Assembly: GCA_947383645.1 (NCBI GenBank)
Contig: CANDEH010000008.1
Coordinates: 1 to 36,605, forward strand
Length of the DNA: 36,605 nt
From: an uncultured Clostridia bacterium
Lineage (GTDB): Bacteria > Bacillota > Clostridia > Oscillospirales > Oscillospiraceae
Reading direction: 5' to 3'
The position numbers and the translations under genes were made by a program. Each line of letters begins with the position of its first letter. Position 1 is the first letter of the stretch. Below are positions 15,490 to 23,762 of this stretch, one piece after another. The notes under the pieces are model-generated. The model was not told the DNA's origin. It worked only from the letters and a program-made list of their open reading frames with translations, and made no database searches.

Positions 15490-18159
15490 TCACTTCGCCT
15501 CCAGCCAGTTTCGCCCGCTGTGGGCCTCGGCGACGAGGGGGACGGACAGATCCGCCACCCGCTCCATCTCCTCCGCCACCAGGCGCTTCACCTGCTCCGC
15601 CTCGGATTCGGGGCACTCCACGATCAGCTCGTCGTGGACCTGCATGATGAGCTTCGCCTCCATGTTTTCCGCCCTCAGGCGGCGGAAAACATGGACCATG
15701 GCCAGCTTCATGATGTCCGCCGCCGTGCCCTGGATGGGCATGTTCAGGGCCACCCGCTCGCCGAAGGAGCGCATGTTGAAGTTGCTGGACTTGATCTCCG
15801 GCAGGGCCCGGCGGCGGCGGTAGAGGGTCTCCACATAGCCCCGCTCCTTCGCCTGGGTCACCACGGCGTCCATGTAGCGGCGGACCCCGTCGTACTTGGC
15901 GAAGTAGGCGTCCATGTAGTCCCTGGCCTCCGCCACGCTGACGCCCAGATCCTCGCTGAGGGAGTAGGCGGAGATGCCGTAGACAATGCCGAAGTTCACT
16001 GCCTTGGCCGCCCGTCGCATCTGGGGCGTCACCGCCTCCACCGGCACGCCGAAGACGTGGGCGGCGGTGACGGTGTGGAAGTCCTCCCCGGTGCGGAAGG
16101 CCTCGATCATATGCTCGTCGCCGGAGATGTGGGCCAGGAGACGGAGCTCGATCTGACTGTAGTCCGCGTCCACCAGCACCTTCCCCGGATCCGCCACAAA
16201 CATGCGGCGCAGCTCGCTGCCAAGCTCCGTCCGGGTGGGGATGTTCTGGAGGTTTGGCTCCGTGGAGCTGAGGCGGCCGGTGGCGGTGACGGTCATCTGG
16301 AAGCTGGTGCGGACCCGGCCGTCGGAGCCGATGACCTTCAGGAGGCCGTCCACATAGGTGCTCTTTAATTTGCTGTACTGCCGGTACTCCAGAACCTCGG
16401 CCACGATGGGGTGGTGGGGGCGCAGCTTCTCCAGCACGTCGGCGTTGGTGGAGAAGCCGGTCTTGGTCTTCTTCTCCGCCGGCAGGCCCAGCTTTTCAAA
16501 GAGTATCTCGCCCAGCTGCCTGGGGGAGTTGATGTTGAACTTCCCGGCGTGGGCGTAGATGGTCTGCTCCAGCTTCTCCATGGCGGCGGTGAGGGCTTCT
16601 CCCATCTCCCGCAGGGCGGCGCTGTCCACCCGGAAGCCCGCCAGCTCCATCTCCGCCAGGACACGGCACAGGGGCAGCTCCGCCGTGCGGTAGAGCTCCT
16701 CCACGCACATCTCCCGCAGCCTGGGGGCCATGGCGCTGTAGAGGGCGTCTATGGCGGCGGTGTAGCTGTCGAAGGCGGCCTCGGACTGGGCGGCGTCGCC
16801 CAGGAGGGAGAAGGCCTCCGGATCCAGGAACAGGGGCTTGGGCAGCTCGGTACTGAAATAGGAGATAAAGAGCTTTTGCAGGTCGTAGCGCCCCGCCGTG
16901 GCATCCAGCAGGTAGCCGGCCAGAGCGGTGTCGAAGACGAAGCCCTCCGCCGGGAGGCTGTTCTCCAGGAGGACCCGGGTCAGATCCTTCACGTTGTGGG
17001 AGACAATTTTGATGTCCCCGGCGAAGAGCGCGGCAAGCAGGGCGTTCCAGTCCCCCTGGTACCGGGAGAAGAACAGCTCCGCCATCACCGCCTCGCTGTC
17101 GCCGGTCCGGCACTGGACGCCCACGGCGGAGAGGTCCTCCAGCGCCAGTACCGCTACGTGGTCCGCGGCGCGCCACTGGTTGAGCAGATCCTCCGCCTGG
17201 GCGGGGGTGACGACTTGGGTCACGGTGACGCGGTACTCCCGCTGCGCCGCCTGGGCGGGGGCGGGCGCGCCGTCTCCGGTGAGCCCCATTTTTTCAATGA
17301 GCTTGGTAAACTCCAGCCGGAGGAAGATGTTGTAGAGCTCGGGCTTTGCCGGGCGGCGGAGGTTCTCCGCCGGGTCGAAATCCAGGGGGGCGTCGGTGAC
17401 GATGGCGGCCAGTTTTTTGCTCATTTCCGCCATGTCCTTCCCCTCGGCCAGCTTCTTCACAAGGCCCGGCTTGGCGGCCACGTTGGGGGCGGAGCAGATG
17501 TCGGGCATGTGGTCGTAGAGGTGCTCAATGGTCCGGTAGAGCTGTACCAGAGCCATGGCGGTCTTCTCTCCCACGCCCTTGACGCCGGGGATGTTGTCGC
17601 TGCTGTCCCCCATCAGGGCCTTCAGGTCCACCATGTGGATGGGCTCGAAGCCGTACGCCTCCCGGAAGGTCTCCGGCGTCATGTCCCGGGTGGTGGTCTG
17701 GCCCATGCGGGTGGACACCAGCTTCACCTTGGTGCGGTCGGTGATGAGCTGGAGGCTGTCCTTGTCTCCGGTGACCACCACGCAGTCCCAGCCGGCACTC
17801 TCGCATTTGCGGGAGATGGTGCCCAGGAGGTCGTCGGCCTCGTAGCCCGCCAGCTCGTAGCGGGGCACGTCCATGGCGTCCAGCACCTCCTTGAGTACGG
17901 GCATCTGCATGGCCAGCTCCTCGGGCATCCCCTTGCGCTGGGCCTTGTAGCCCTCGTAGGAGAGGTGGCGGAAGGTGGGTTCCCGCCGGTCGAAGGTGAC
18001 GCACAGCGCCTCGGGGCTCTCCTCCTCCAGAAGGCGCTGGAGCGTGGTGACAAAGCCGTATATGGCGTTGGTGTAGAGCCCGTCCCGGGTGGTCAGGGGG
18101 CGGATACCGTAGTAGGCGCGATTGACAATGCTGTTGCCGTCTAAGACCATCAGTTTCAT
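15490..18159 (-). CDS. polA: DNA polymerase I
   Basis: PolA fills repair gaps and removes RNA primers. The 889-aa product has the N-terminal 5'-3' nuclease (GYEADDLLGT, VVTGDKDSLQL, LMGDSSDNIPGVKGVGEKTA), a central 3'-5' exonuclease-like domain and the C-terminal polymerase with motif A DYSQIELRLLAH, motif B RRAAKAVNFGIVYG and motif C QVHDELIVE. The metal-binding acidic residues of the proofreading site are not evident: the ExoI position reads VAVLALED instead of FDTET, and the ExoIII Asp is missing. This matches the usual loss in Gram-positive Pol I. The ATG has a GGAGG site 8 bases upstream. The gene has its own promoter with a leader of about 170 nt and ends against a Family C repeat. Confidence 0.96.
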   Translation of the reverse strand: MKLMVLDGNSIVNRAYYGIRPLTTRDGLYTNAIYGFVTTLQRLLEEESPEALCVTFDRREPTFRHLSYEGYKAQRKGMPEELAMQMPVLKEVLDAMDVPRYELAGYEADDLLGTISRKCESAGWDCVVVTGDKDSLQLITDRTKVKLVSTRMGQTTTRDMTPETFREAYGFEPIHMVDLKALMGDSSDNIPGVKGVGEKTAMALVQLYRTIEHLYDHMPDICSAPNVAAKPGLVKKLAEGKDMAEMSKKLAAIVTDAPLDFDPAENLRRPAKPELYNIFLRLEFTKLIEKMGLTGDGAPAPAQAAQREYRVTVTQVVTPAQAEDLLNQWRAADHVAVLALEDLSAVGVQCRTGDSEAVMAELFFSRYQGDWNALLAALFAGDIKIVSHNVKDLTRVLLENSLPAEGFVFDTALAGYLLDATAGRYDLQKLFISYFSTELPKPLFLDPEAFSLLGDAAQSEAAFDSYTAAIDALYSAMAPRLREMCVEELYRTAELPLCRVLAEMELAGFRVDSAALREMGEALTAAMEKLEQTIYAHAGKFNINSPRQLGEILFEKLGLPAEKKTKTGFSTNADVLEKLRPHHPIVAEVLEYRQYSKLKSTYVDGLLKVIGSDGRVRTSFQMTVTATGRLSSTEPNLQNIPTRTELGSELRRMFVADPGKVLVDADYSQIELRLLAHISGDEHMIEAFRTGEDFHTVTAAHVFGVPVEAVTPQMRRAAKAVNFGIVYGISAYSLSEDLGVSVAEARDYMDAYFAKYDGVRRYMDAVVTQAKERGYVETLYRRRRALPEIKSSNFNMRSFGERVALNMPIQGTAADIMKLAMVHVFRRLRAENMEAKLIMQVHDELIVECPESEAEQVKRLVAEEMERVADLSVPLVAEAHSGRNWLEAK

Positions 18160-18335
18160 AGGTTTCCTCCGGCGGCACTGGCCGCGAATGGGTGTTTTTT
18201 GACAAGCTGCTGTCCCGTTATTTTGAGATACTGTAAGAGCGGCGTTGGAGCGGTATTACGAGTTGCTTATTCGCTCTGCCCCGTCAGGGGCGAGAAAAAG
18301 GACGGAGATCAAAGTATAATAGCTGCTCTGCGGCT

Positions 18336-18364
18336 ATTATACCACAGAGATGGATTGTCCGCAA
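18336..18364 (-). promoter_or_regulatory. Promoter for polA
   Basis: On the minus strand TTGCGG (18364-18359), a 17-bp spacer and a perfect TATAAT (18341-18336) lie about 175 bp before the polA ATG. The -10 is inside a dyad (GTATAATAGC at 18314-18323 with GCTATTATAC at 18333-18342), which could be an operator. The leader contains a small CTCGCCCC/GGGGCAGAG hairpin at about 18275-18296. Confidence 0.6.
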
Positions 18365-18703
18365 CTGTCGCACAACAGCTATCGCCTTGACAGAATATTT
18401 ATGTGCACAGATACCGGCTGCCTCTCCTGTCTGCACACCTTTTAGGCTGTCAGCGTGTTGGAGGTACAGACCTCGACTGCGCTTTTCCGGCGTTGGTAAA
18501 GACCTCGGAGCAGGGCGGCGGAGGTGCATCGGGGGTATCGACAGCGCCGATACAGTCGCAGTAAACCGTCAGACGCTGCCGGCTTTTTCGGGCCGAAAGT
18601 GGGGGATTGTATGGAAGACGGCGGGAAAAGCACGCTTTTCCCGCCGCCTTCCATCGGTCATTTGTCCGCTTTTTTCTAATAGCCCGGTTTGCTCCATGGT
18701 TTT
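18365..18703. other. Intergenic stretch without a supported gene; strong hairpin at 18611-18654
   Basis: Open frames here on both strands lack ribosome-binding sites and family features, and I accept none. The only clear structure is a 21-bp stem with one mismatch and a 2-base loop (18611-18631 with 18634-18654). It lies downstream of ispF and its coupled ORF on the minus strand and may stop that operon, although no T-tract follows on that strand. On the plus strand a TTTTTT run lies about 17 bp past the stem. Confidence 0.5.
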
Positions 18704-18832
18704 CTAAAACAGGAGCCGCATTCCGGCCGTTGATCGGATTGCGGGAGGTGGACGCCGCTCCGTCAGCGTCCAGTCTATCTCCTCCAGCCGGCCGTCCATC
18801 TCCTCCCGGGAGAGAACGGGAACGCCCTCCAT
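18704..18832 (-). CDS. 42-codon ORF translationally coupled to ispF, possible gene remnant
   Basis: The ATG shares one base with the ispF stop (TGATG), the usual sign of coupling. The peptide begins MEGVPVLSREEMDGRLEEID and ends in a less natural PPPAIRSTAGMRLLF. The acidic amphipathic N-terminal half looks like real protein and the second half does not, so a truncated gene whose 3' part was replaced is possible. I do not recognise the family. Confidence 0.3.
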   Translation of the reverse strand: MEGVPVLSREEMDGRLEEIDWTLTERRPPPAIRSTAGMRLLF

Positions 18833-19338
18833 CACACCGCCTCCGGTCCGCTCCGATAGAGCAGGCACACCGCGTGGGCGGCGATGCCCTCCTCCGCGCC
18901 GGTGAAGCCCAGGCGCTCCTCGGTGGTGGCCTTTACGTTCACCTGCCCCACTGCTGCCCCCAGGTCCTCCGCGATGTTTCGCCGCATGGTTTCGATATGG
19001 GGGCTGAGCCTGGGGCGCTGGGCGATCACCGTGGCGTCCACGTTGCCCACGGCATACCCCGCCTCCCGGAGGAGCGCCGCCACCCGGCGCAGCAGCAGGC
19101 GGCTGTCCGCCCCGCTGTAGGCCGGGTCCGTGTCGGGAAACTGCCGCCCGATATCCGGCAGGGCGGCGGCGCCTAAGAGGGCGTCCATCACCGCATGGAG
19201 GAGCACGTCGGCGTCGGAGTGCCCCAAGAGACCCAGGGAGTGGTCGATGGTCACGCCCCCCAGGGTCAAAGCCCGCCCCTCCACCAGGCGGTGGACGTCG
19301 TAGCCGTGGCCGATACGCAGGTCCGTCAGCGTCCTCAC
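18832..19338 (-). CDS. ispF: 2-C-methyl-D-erythritol 2,4-cyclodiphosphate synthase (IspF)
   Basis: IspF makes the cyclic diphosphate in the MEP isoprenoid pathway. The 168-aa product has GHGYDVHRL with the zinc ligands Asp and His, LGHSDADVLLHAVMDALLGA, DIGRQFPDTD and the C-terminal signature ATTEERLGFTGAEEGIAAHA. The GTG start overlaps the ispD stop by 4 bases (GTGA), so the two are coupled. The length is slightly above the usual 155-160. Confidence 0.95.
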   Translation of the reverse strand: MRTLTDLRIGHGYDVHRLVEGRALTLGGVTIDHSLGLLGHSDADVLLHAVMDALLGAAALPDIGRQFPDTDPAYSGADSRLLLRRVAALLREAGYAVGNVDATVIAQRPRLSPHIETMRRNIAEDLGAAVGQVNVKATTEERLGFTGAEEGIAAHAVCLLYRSGPEAV

Positions 19339-20063
19339 CCCCTGCTCTCCCAGATCGCCTCCGCCAGGACCAGGTCCTCCGGCGTGGTGATCTTGATGTT
19401 CTCATAGCTGCCCCGGGTCAAGTACACCTGCTTCCCCAGCCGCTCCACGGCGGCGCAGTCGTCGGTGAGGACGGCCTCCGCCTCCTTTGCCGCCTGGAGG
19501 GCAGCCCGCAGCAGCGCCGCGTCAAACACCTGGGGGGTCTGCACGGCAAAGAGCTCTTCACGGTCCGGCGTGGACTGCACCACGTTCTGCCGGGCCACCT
19601 TGACGGTGTCCTTCACCGCCACGGCGGGGGCGGCGGCATAGACCTCCGCCGCCTTCTCCACCGCCTCGTCGATCACCTCGGCCGTCACCAGGGGACGGGC
19701 TCCGTCGTGGACGGCGATGAGCTCCGCGCGGCTGTCGCACTCGGCCAGGGCCGCCAGCACCGACTCCATCCGGCTCGCCCCGCCCGCCACCAGTTTCAGC
19801 GGCTTTTCGATCTCGTAGGCCTTGCAGATCTCCGCAATCGTCAGGAGTTCCTCCTCCCGCACGGCCACCACCAGCTCGGAGATCCGCTCCGAGCCGGCCA
19901 GCGCCAGCAGCGTTCGGGCAATCACCGGTACGCCGCCGATGGACATCAGCAGCTTGTTCTCCCCGCCCATACGCTGCGAGCTACCCGCAGCGGGTACCAC
20001 CGCGCTGCAAAAGGGAGGCGTATCCCCTCTCCGGTGTAAAAAATCTCTGATTTTTTGAAACAT
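19335..20063 (-). CDS. ispD: 2-C-methyl-D-erythritol 4-phosphate cytidylyltransferase (IspD)
   Basis: IspD couples CTP to MEP, two steps before IspF. The 242-aa product has the nucleotide-binding loop PAAGSSQRMGGENKLLMSIG, the signature VHDGARPLV, VAVKDTVK and TPQVFDAALL, followed by a C-terminal TDDCAAVERLG. An extra segment of about 18 residues precedes the fold (MFQKIRDFLHRRGDTPPF). Upstream lies a short GGAATTAGGAATAAGG purine run that serves as Shine-Dalgarno and resembles the Family C repeats. carD is usually a close neighbour of ispD in Clostridia; here one unrelated gene separates them. Confidence 0.95.
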   Translation of the reverse strand: MFQKIRDFLHRRGDTPPFCSAVVPAAGSSQRMGGENKLLMSIGGVPVIARTLLALAGSERISELVVAVREEELLTIAEICKAYEIEKPLKLVAGGASRMESVLAALAECDSRAELIAVHDGARPLVTAEVIDEAVEKAAEVYAAAPAVAVKDTVKVARQNVVQSTPDREELFAVQTPQVFDAALLRAALQAAKEAEAVLTDDCAAVERLGKQVYLTRGSYENIKITTPEDLVLAEAIWESRG

Positions 20064-20122
20064 AGCAGCACCTTATTCCTAATTCCTAAAAACTCTTTTC
20101 TGAAAACGCGCCATCTGCGCAG

Positions 20123-20578
20123 TCACCCGCAGGCGTGCTTCACATGTACGGTGTCTCCCTGTGAAAAATCCTCTATGTCCATGAGATTATGCCCAAGAAT
20201 CTCTCTGATCCGGCCCGGCAGCCCGTCCCATTTTAGCGGCACTCGGGGACAGGACTGCTTTGTATAGTACTCGTGGAGCGTGCAAATCCCGGGGTTTGTC
20301 CCGTCGTCCGCATCAAAATAGTATAAGCCCCTGTCAGAAAAATCCCTTGCAACCTGTTCCGCCTGTTCGGTTTTGGGAAAGAGCAGCACGCTGCCGGTTA
20401 TCTTCTCGGCTGTGGAGAAGTATTCGATCAGTTCATCCGCCCTCTCCCGATCTTCGCAGACAAATTCAGGCAAATACCCCGCCCCCGCACTGCAAAACAC
20501 GGCGATATTGCCCCGCCTGTCCACCCCATACCACTCCATATCCAGAGTAAAGCACTCCCCGGCAGAAATCCTGCTCAT
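20123..20578 (-). CDS. Hypothetical protein, possibly immunity-like
   Basis: A 151-aa acidic soluble protein from ATG 20578, with an upstream in-frame TTG at 20599 as alternative. It starts MSRISAGECFTLDMEWYGVD, then GNIAVFCSAGAGYLPEFVCE, with an EKITGSVLLFPKT strand region and an LHEYY segment. No transmembrane or catalytic motif is visible. The style recalls small immunity proteins of contact-dependent toxins, but I cannot name a family. The gene is visibly less GC-biased than its neighbours and lies between carD and ispD, flanked by a Family B fragment on one side and an ATTCCTAATTCC run on the other, which suggests acquisition. Confidence 0.65.
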   Translation of the reverse strand: MSRISAGECFTLDMEWYGVDRRGNIAVFCSAGAGYLPEFVCEDRERADELIEYFSTAEKITGSVLLFPKTEQAEQVARDFSDRGLYYFDADDGTNPGICTLHEYYTKQSCPRVPLKWDGLPGRIREILGHNLMDIEDFSQGDTVHVKHACG

Positions 20579-20678
20579 CTCGATCCGCCCCCCAAACAAA
20601 CGGTCTCCGGCAGGGAGGTGCGCCCTGTGGCCGCCTCCGGCCCGGACCTTTCCCTGAAATCAGCTGCTGCTTTGCGGG

Positions 20679-20715
20679 AAAAAGCCCGCTGGAAAGCGGC
20701 ACACCGCTTCCCAGC
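20679..20715 (-). terminator. Rho-independent terminator of carD
   Basis: On the minus strand a 12-bp stem (20715-20704 with 20699-20688, loop TGTG, one G-T pair) is followed by GGGC and five T residues (20683-20679). It lies 56 bp past the carD stop. Confidence 0.6.
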
Positions 20716-20723
20716 GTGTTCCC

Positions 20724-20765
20724 GTTCCCTCAATTGAAAGCCAGGCGGAGCAGGCTTCCATCGAA
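20724..20765 (-). repeat. Family B repeat fragment after carD
   Basis: The minus strand reads CCTGCTCCGCCTGGCTTTCA and then ATTGAGGGAACGGG. This matches hairpin 1 of the 15-kb array with its linker (CCCGCTTCGCTGGGCTTTCA, then ATCGAAGGGACGGG). The upstream arm (ATGGAAGCC) still pairs with GGCTTTCAAT through G-T pairs. Confidence 0.6.
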
Positions 20766-20770
20766 CCTGT

Positions 20771-21247
20771 TTATACCATGGATGCATTTACCCGCGACTC
20801 AATCGCCTGATAGGGCTCGTCGGTGGCCAACACCATCTCTGAAATAAAAATCTGCTTGGCGCTGTGGAGCATCTTCCGCTCCCCGGTGGAGAGCCCACGC
20901 TGCACATCCCGCAGGGTCAGACACTTGATTACCCGGCCCACCTCATAGAGATCGCCGCTCTTCAGCCGCTCCAGATTCTCCCGGTAGCGGCGGTTCCAGT
21001 TGGTGGTGATGTCGATCTCCAGGCCGGGCAGAGCCAGCATCACCGTGTCCGCGGCCTTCGCGTCCACCACGGAGCGCAGGCCGATCAGCTGACTGTTGCA
21101 GACTGGAATTTTCAGAACAAGTCCGTTGACCGGCATATGGAACACATAGTACTCCTGCGTCTTCCCGTTGATCCGCTCACTGACGATGCTGTCGATCACA
21201 CCGGCGCCATGCATGGGATGGACGACCTTGTCCCCTACGTTAAACAT
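20771..21247 (-). CDS. CarD family transcriptional regulator
   Basis: CarD/CdnL proteins bind the RNA polymerase beta subunit and stabilise open complexes. The 158-aa product begins MFNVGDKVVHPMHGAGVIDS, the typical RNA-polymerase-interaction domain shared with Mfd, and continues with QEYYVFHMPVNGLVLKIPV. The C-terminal half is the helical DNA-contacting domain (NWNRRYRENLERLKSGDLYE, then RDVQRGLSTGERKML). ATG 21247 follows AGGAGGGAAT. A strong promoter lies upstream and a terminator downstream. Confidence 0.92.
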   Translation of the reverse strand: MFNVGDKVVHPMHGAGVIDSIVSERINGKTQEYYVFHMPVNGLVLKIPVCNSQLIGLRSVVDAKAADTVMLALPGLEIDITTNWNRRYRENLERLKSGDLYEVGRVIKCLTLRDVQRGLSTGERKMLHSAKQIFISEMVLATDEPYQAIESRVNASMV

Positions 21248-21303
21248 ATTCCCTCCTATTCTCATTCATCACTTCCGCACACGGTTTTCCCGTCTTATTT
21301 CTT

Positions 21304-21332
21304 AGTATAGCCTACTTTTCCATATATTTCAA
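21304..21332 (-). promoter_or_regulatory. Promoter for carD
   Basis: On the minus strand TTGAAA (21332-21327), a 17-bp spacer and TATACT (21309-21304) lie about 57 bp before the carD start, in an AT-rich patch. Confidence 0.65.
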
Positions 21333-21825
21333 GCGATGATGTAAATATTTTACCCAAAATTTTTTGTTTTCCCGCAAAAATTCCCTCTGTCAGCCATTTT
21401 TTCAGCGGCCAGGTATACGAAAGAGCTCTGCAAAAGGCAAATATAAAGCGGACAGGGAGTGTCTGAAATAAAGATTTTAAGATACGATAAGAACTACGAA
21501 AAAACGGACGGGAGAGGCATGGAAGAACGCCCGGGAAGTGGAAAAATCGAGAACCAGCTCGAGGCAGAATACAACGGCTTGGGGAGCCAACGCCGGCCCG
21601 GCGGAGCAGGTGTTTTTCCCAAGAGTTGGAGAACCTCCAGGCTGTCCTTGCTGACTCTGTTCATACCTGTAATCGTTTCGGGCAGCAGATGGACCCCGAT
21701 CATTCCTGCCATCCTGGGACCGCTGTGCCCTTTCCTTCGACACGCCCATTCTTTCCAAGGCCCCTATACAAACCGCCGAGAAAGCGGTACAATACCGGTA
21801 TCACTGCCAAAATCGGAGGCTTGCC
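21333..21825. other. Intergenic stretch without a supported gene
   Basis: The first 90 bp are AT-rich. An open frame from GTG 21459 (MSEIKILRYDKNYEKTDGRG) changes character after about 20 codons and runs out of frame into the next gene; I see it as chance or a decayed remnant. Minus-strand frames at 21477-21758 are equally unconvincing. Near the end, TATACA (about 21766-21771), 17 bp and TACAAT (about 21789-21794) could be the promoter of the following ATPase gene. Confidence 0.5.
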
Positions 21826-23532
21826 ATGAAAACATCCGCACAGCTGCGCGCCGACCTGCGCGCCATCGACCACAGGAGCTACCCGGCCTACAAGTCCCTG
21901 GCGGGGAGCTGGTCCTTTGGAACCTACATTCTAAACATCGAACACGTCCAGGGGGACCCCTTCGCCGCCCCCTCCCAGCTCAGCGTGGCGGTGGACGAGC
22001 GGACCGCGGGCTTCCCCGGCCGCTGCTGGGAGACGCCCTGGAACCGCGCGGCGCTGGAGGACTACCTGCTCCGGCGCTTTGGCCGCCGGGCGGGGCAGTT
22101 TTCCCGTCAGGCCAGGGGATCCGGAAAGAGCGGCGTTCTGGATGTCACCCGCCCCGGCCAGGAGGTGCTGGAGCGGACCGACTGCCAGGTGCGCGGCGGG
22201 GCGGTCACCCTGCGCTTCGAGGTGGGTTTCCCGGCCAACGGCCGGACCATCAACGCCAGCGAGCTGGAGAAGATCCTCTTCGACTTCATCCCCGTCTGTG
22301 TGGAGCAGGGGCTGCTGTACGCCAGTGCGCCAAAGGAGGAGGTGGAGCAGGTTGTCGCTCTGGCGGAGGACCAGCGCTTCATCCGGGAGGAGCTGAAGCG
22401 GCTGGAGCTGGCGGCCTTCGTGGCCGACGGCTCCGTCCTCCCCCGGGAGAGCGGCGTCTCGGACAGGCCCATGGAGGACGCGGTGCCATTCTCCTCCCCG
22501 GAGGAGCTGGCGGTGACGCTGAACCTGCCCCACCGGGGAGCGGTGCGGGGCATGGGCGTTCCCCGGGGGATCACCCTCATCGCCGGCGGAGGCTACCACG
22601 GCAAGTCCACCCTGCTCAAGGCCCTGGAGCGGGGCGTCTACAACCACATCGCCGGGGACGGCCGGGCATATGTAATCACCGACGACACCGCCGTGAAGAT
22701 CCGGGCGGAGGACGGGCGCAAGGTGACGGAGACGGACATCTCCCTCTTCATCAACCGCCTGCCCAGCGGGCGGAATACCGCCAAATTCTCCACCCTGGAC
22801 GCCAGTGGCAGCACCTCCCAGGCGGCCAATATTGTCGAGGCCCTGGAGGCGGGGAGCAGGCTGCTGCTCATGGACGAGGATACCTCCGCCACCAACTTCA
22901 TGGTCCGGGACGAGCTGATGCAGGCGGTGATCGCCCGGGAGGAGGAGCCCATCACCCCGTTCCTGGAGCGGGCCGCGGACCTGTGGCAGAGAGCGGGGGT
23001 ATCCCTGATCCTGGTGGTGGGCAGCTGCGGGGCCTACTTCCATATCGCCGACCATGTGGTGCAGATGGACGCCTACCGCGCCAAAGATATTACCGCCCGC
23101 GCCAGGGCGGCGCTGGAGGGGAGGCCCGTTCCGGCCCTGTCCGCGCCCGCCTTCCACCTGCCTACCGGCAAGCGGACCGTGGACCTCTCCGGTTCCACGC
23201 AGACCCGGAAGAACTACCGCGGCGACGGATACCGCCAGGAGCGGCTGAAGGTGAAACGGTTTGGGAAAACCGCCTTCTCCGTGGGGGAGCGGGAGCTGGA
23301 TCTGCGGTATGTGGAGCAGCTGGTGGACCCGGGACAGACCCAGACGCTGGCCTATATGGTGCGCTACGCCCGGGAGAATCTGGCGGGCCGGGACGTGGCG
23401 GACGTGGCTGCGGCGCTGCTGCGGATCGTCAAGGAGAGGGGGCTGGGCGCGGTCTGCGGCGGAGGCGTGGTGCCCGCCGGGTTGACCCTGCCCCGGGCAC
23501 AGGAGATCTTCGCCTGTTTTAACCGGTACTGA
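21826..23532 (+). CDS. Predicted ATPase of the ABC class (COG3044 type)
   Basis: The 568-aa product fits the ABC_ATPase family (PF09818): a long N-terminal domain (KSLAGSWSFGTYILNIEHVQ, then QLSVAVDE), an unusual Walker A GGGYHGKST at about 254-262, a signature-like DASGSTSQAANIVEAL (326-341), Walker B RLLLMDEDTSATNFM (345-359) and a C-terminal region with DHVVQMDAYRAKD. ABC-type residues occur without transmembrane domains, so a cytoplasmic role is likely; distant trypanosome relatives have been linked to RNA binding. The biological role in bacteria is unknown to me. ATG 21826 has CGGAGGC upstream. No partner gene is adjacent. Confidence 0.85.
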   Translation: MKTSAQLRADLRAIDHRSYPAYKSLAGSWSFGTYILNIEHVQGDPFAAPSQLSVAVDERTAGFPGRCWETPWNRAALEDYLLRRFGRRAGQFSRQARGSGKSGVLDVTRPGQEVLERTDCQVRGGAVTLRFEVGFPANGRTINASELEKILFDFIPVCVEQGLLYASAPKEEVEQVVALAEDQRFIREELKRLELAAFVADGSVLPRESGVSDRPMEDAVPFSSPEELAVTLNLPHRGAVRGMGVPRGITLIAGGGYHGKSTLLKALERGVYNHIAGDGRAYVITDDTAVKIRAEDGRKVTETDISLFINRLPSGRNTAKFSTLDASGSTSQAANIVEALEAGSRLLLMDEDTSATNFMVRDELMQAVIAREEEPITPFLERAADLWQRAGVSLILVVGSCGAYFHIADHVVQMDAYRAKDITARARAALEGRPVPALSAPAFHLPTGKRTVDLSGSTQTRKNYRGDGYRQERLKVKRFGKTAFSVGERELDLRYVEQLVDPGQTQTLAYMVRYARENLAGRDVADVAAALLRIVKERGLGAVCGGGVVPAGLTLPRAQEIFACFNRY

Positions 23533-23538
23533 CACAAA

Positions 23539-23747
23539 AGCCACCCCGTCCGGCGGTTTGCCGGACGGGGTGGCTCAGCCTGTCGAAAAAGTCAATAGAG
23601 TATCGTTGACGGTAAGGAGGATAGAGTGAAAGGAACCCAAGAGGGGTTCCTTTCACGTGCAATCAACCCGCCACAGCGGCAAATTGCGACCGTCGGCCGC
23701 AATTTGCCTCAGGGTGTCGAAAAACCCAACGGTCTTTTCGACACCCT
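23539..23747 (+). repeat. Family A structured repeat, copy 2
   Basis: It opens with a perfect 16-bp GC-rich hairpin (23539-23554 with 23560-23575) 7 bp after the ATPase stop, then TCAGCCTGTCGAAAAAG. A GGTAAGGAGGATAGA site precedes GTG 23626, which starts VKGTQEGFLSR inside a perfect 13-bp stem (23626-23638 with 23644-23656). Compared with copy 3 the GC-rich middle is deleted. Then come the AAATTGCG stem (23678-23688 with 23698-23708) and a GGTGTCGAAAA stem (23711-23723 with 23735-23747). It lies between two convergent genes. Confidence 0.8.
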
Positions 23748-23762
23748 GATTTTATCAACGCC

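Noticed and set aside
18387..18707. Plus-strand open frame of 106 codons
   Set aside because: No ribosome-binding site, runs through a strong hairpin, composition atypical.
21459..21825. Plus-strand open frame starting MSEIKILRYDKNYEK
   Set aside because: Protein-like for about 20 codons only, then runs out of frame through the next gene; no family resemblance.
23539..23747. Family A copies as insertion sequences
   Set aside because: About 200 bp, no transposase and no consistent terminal inverted repeats; recorded as non-autonomous structured repeats.
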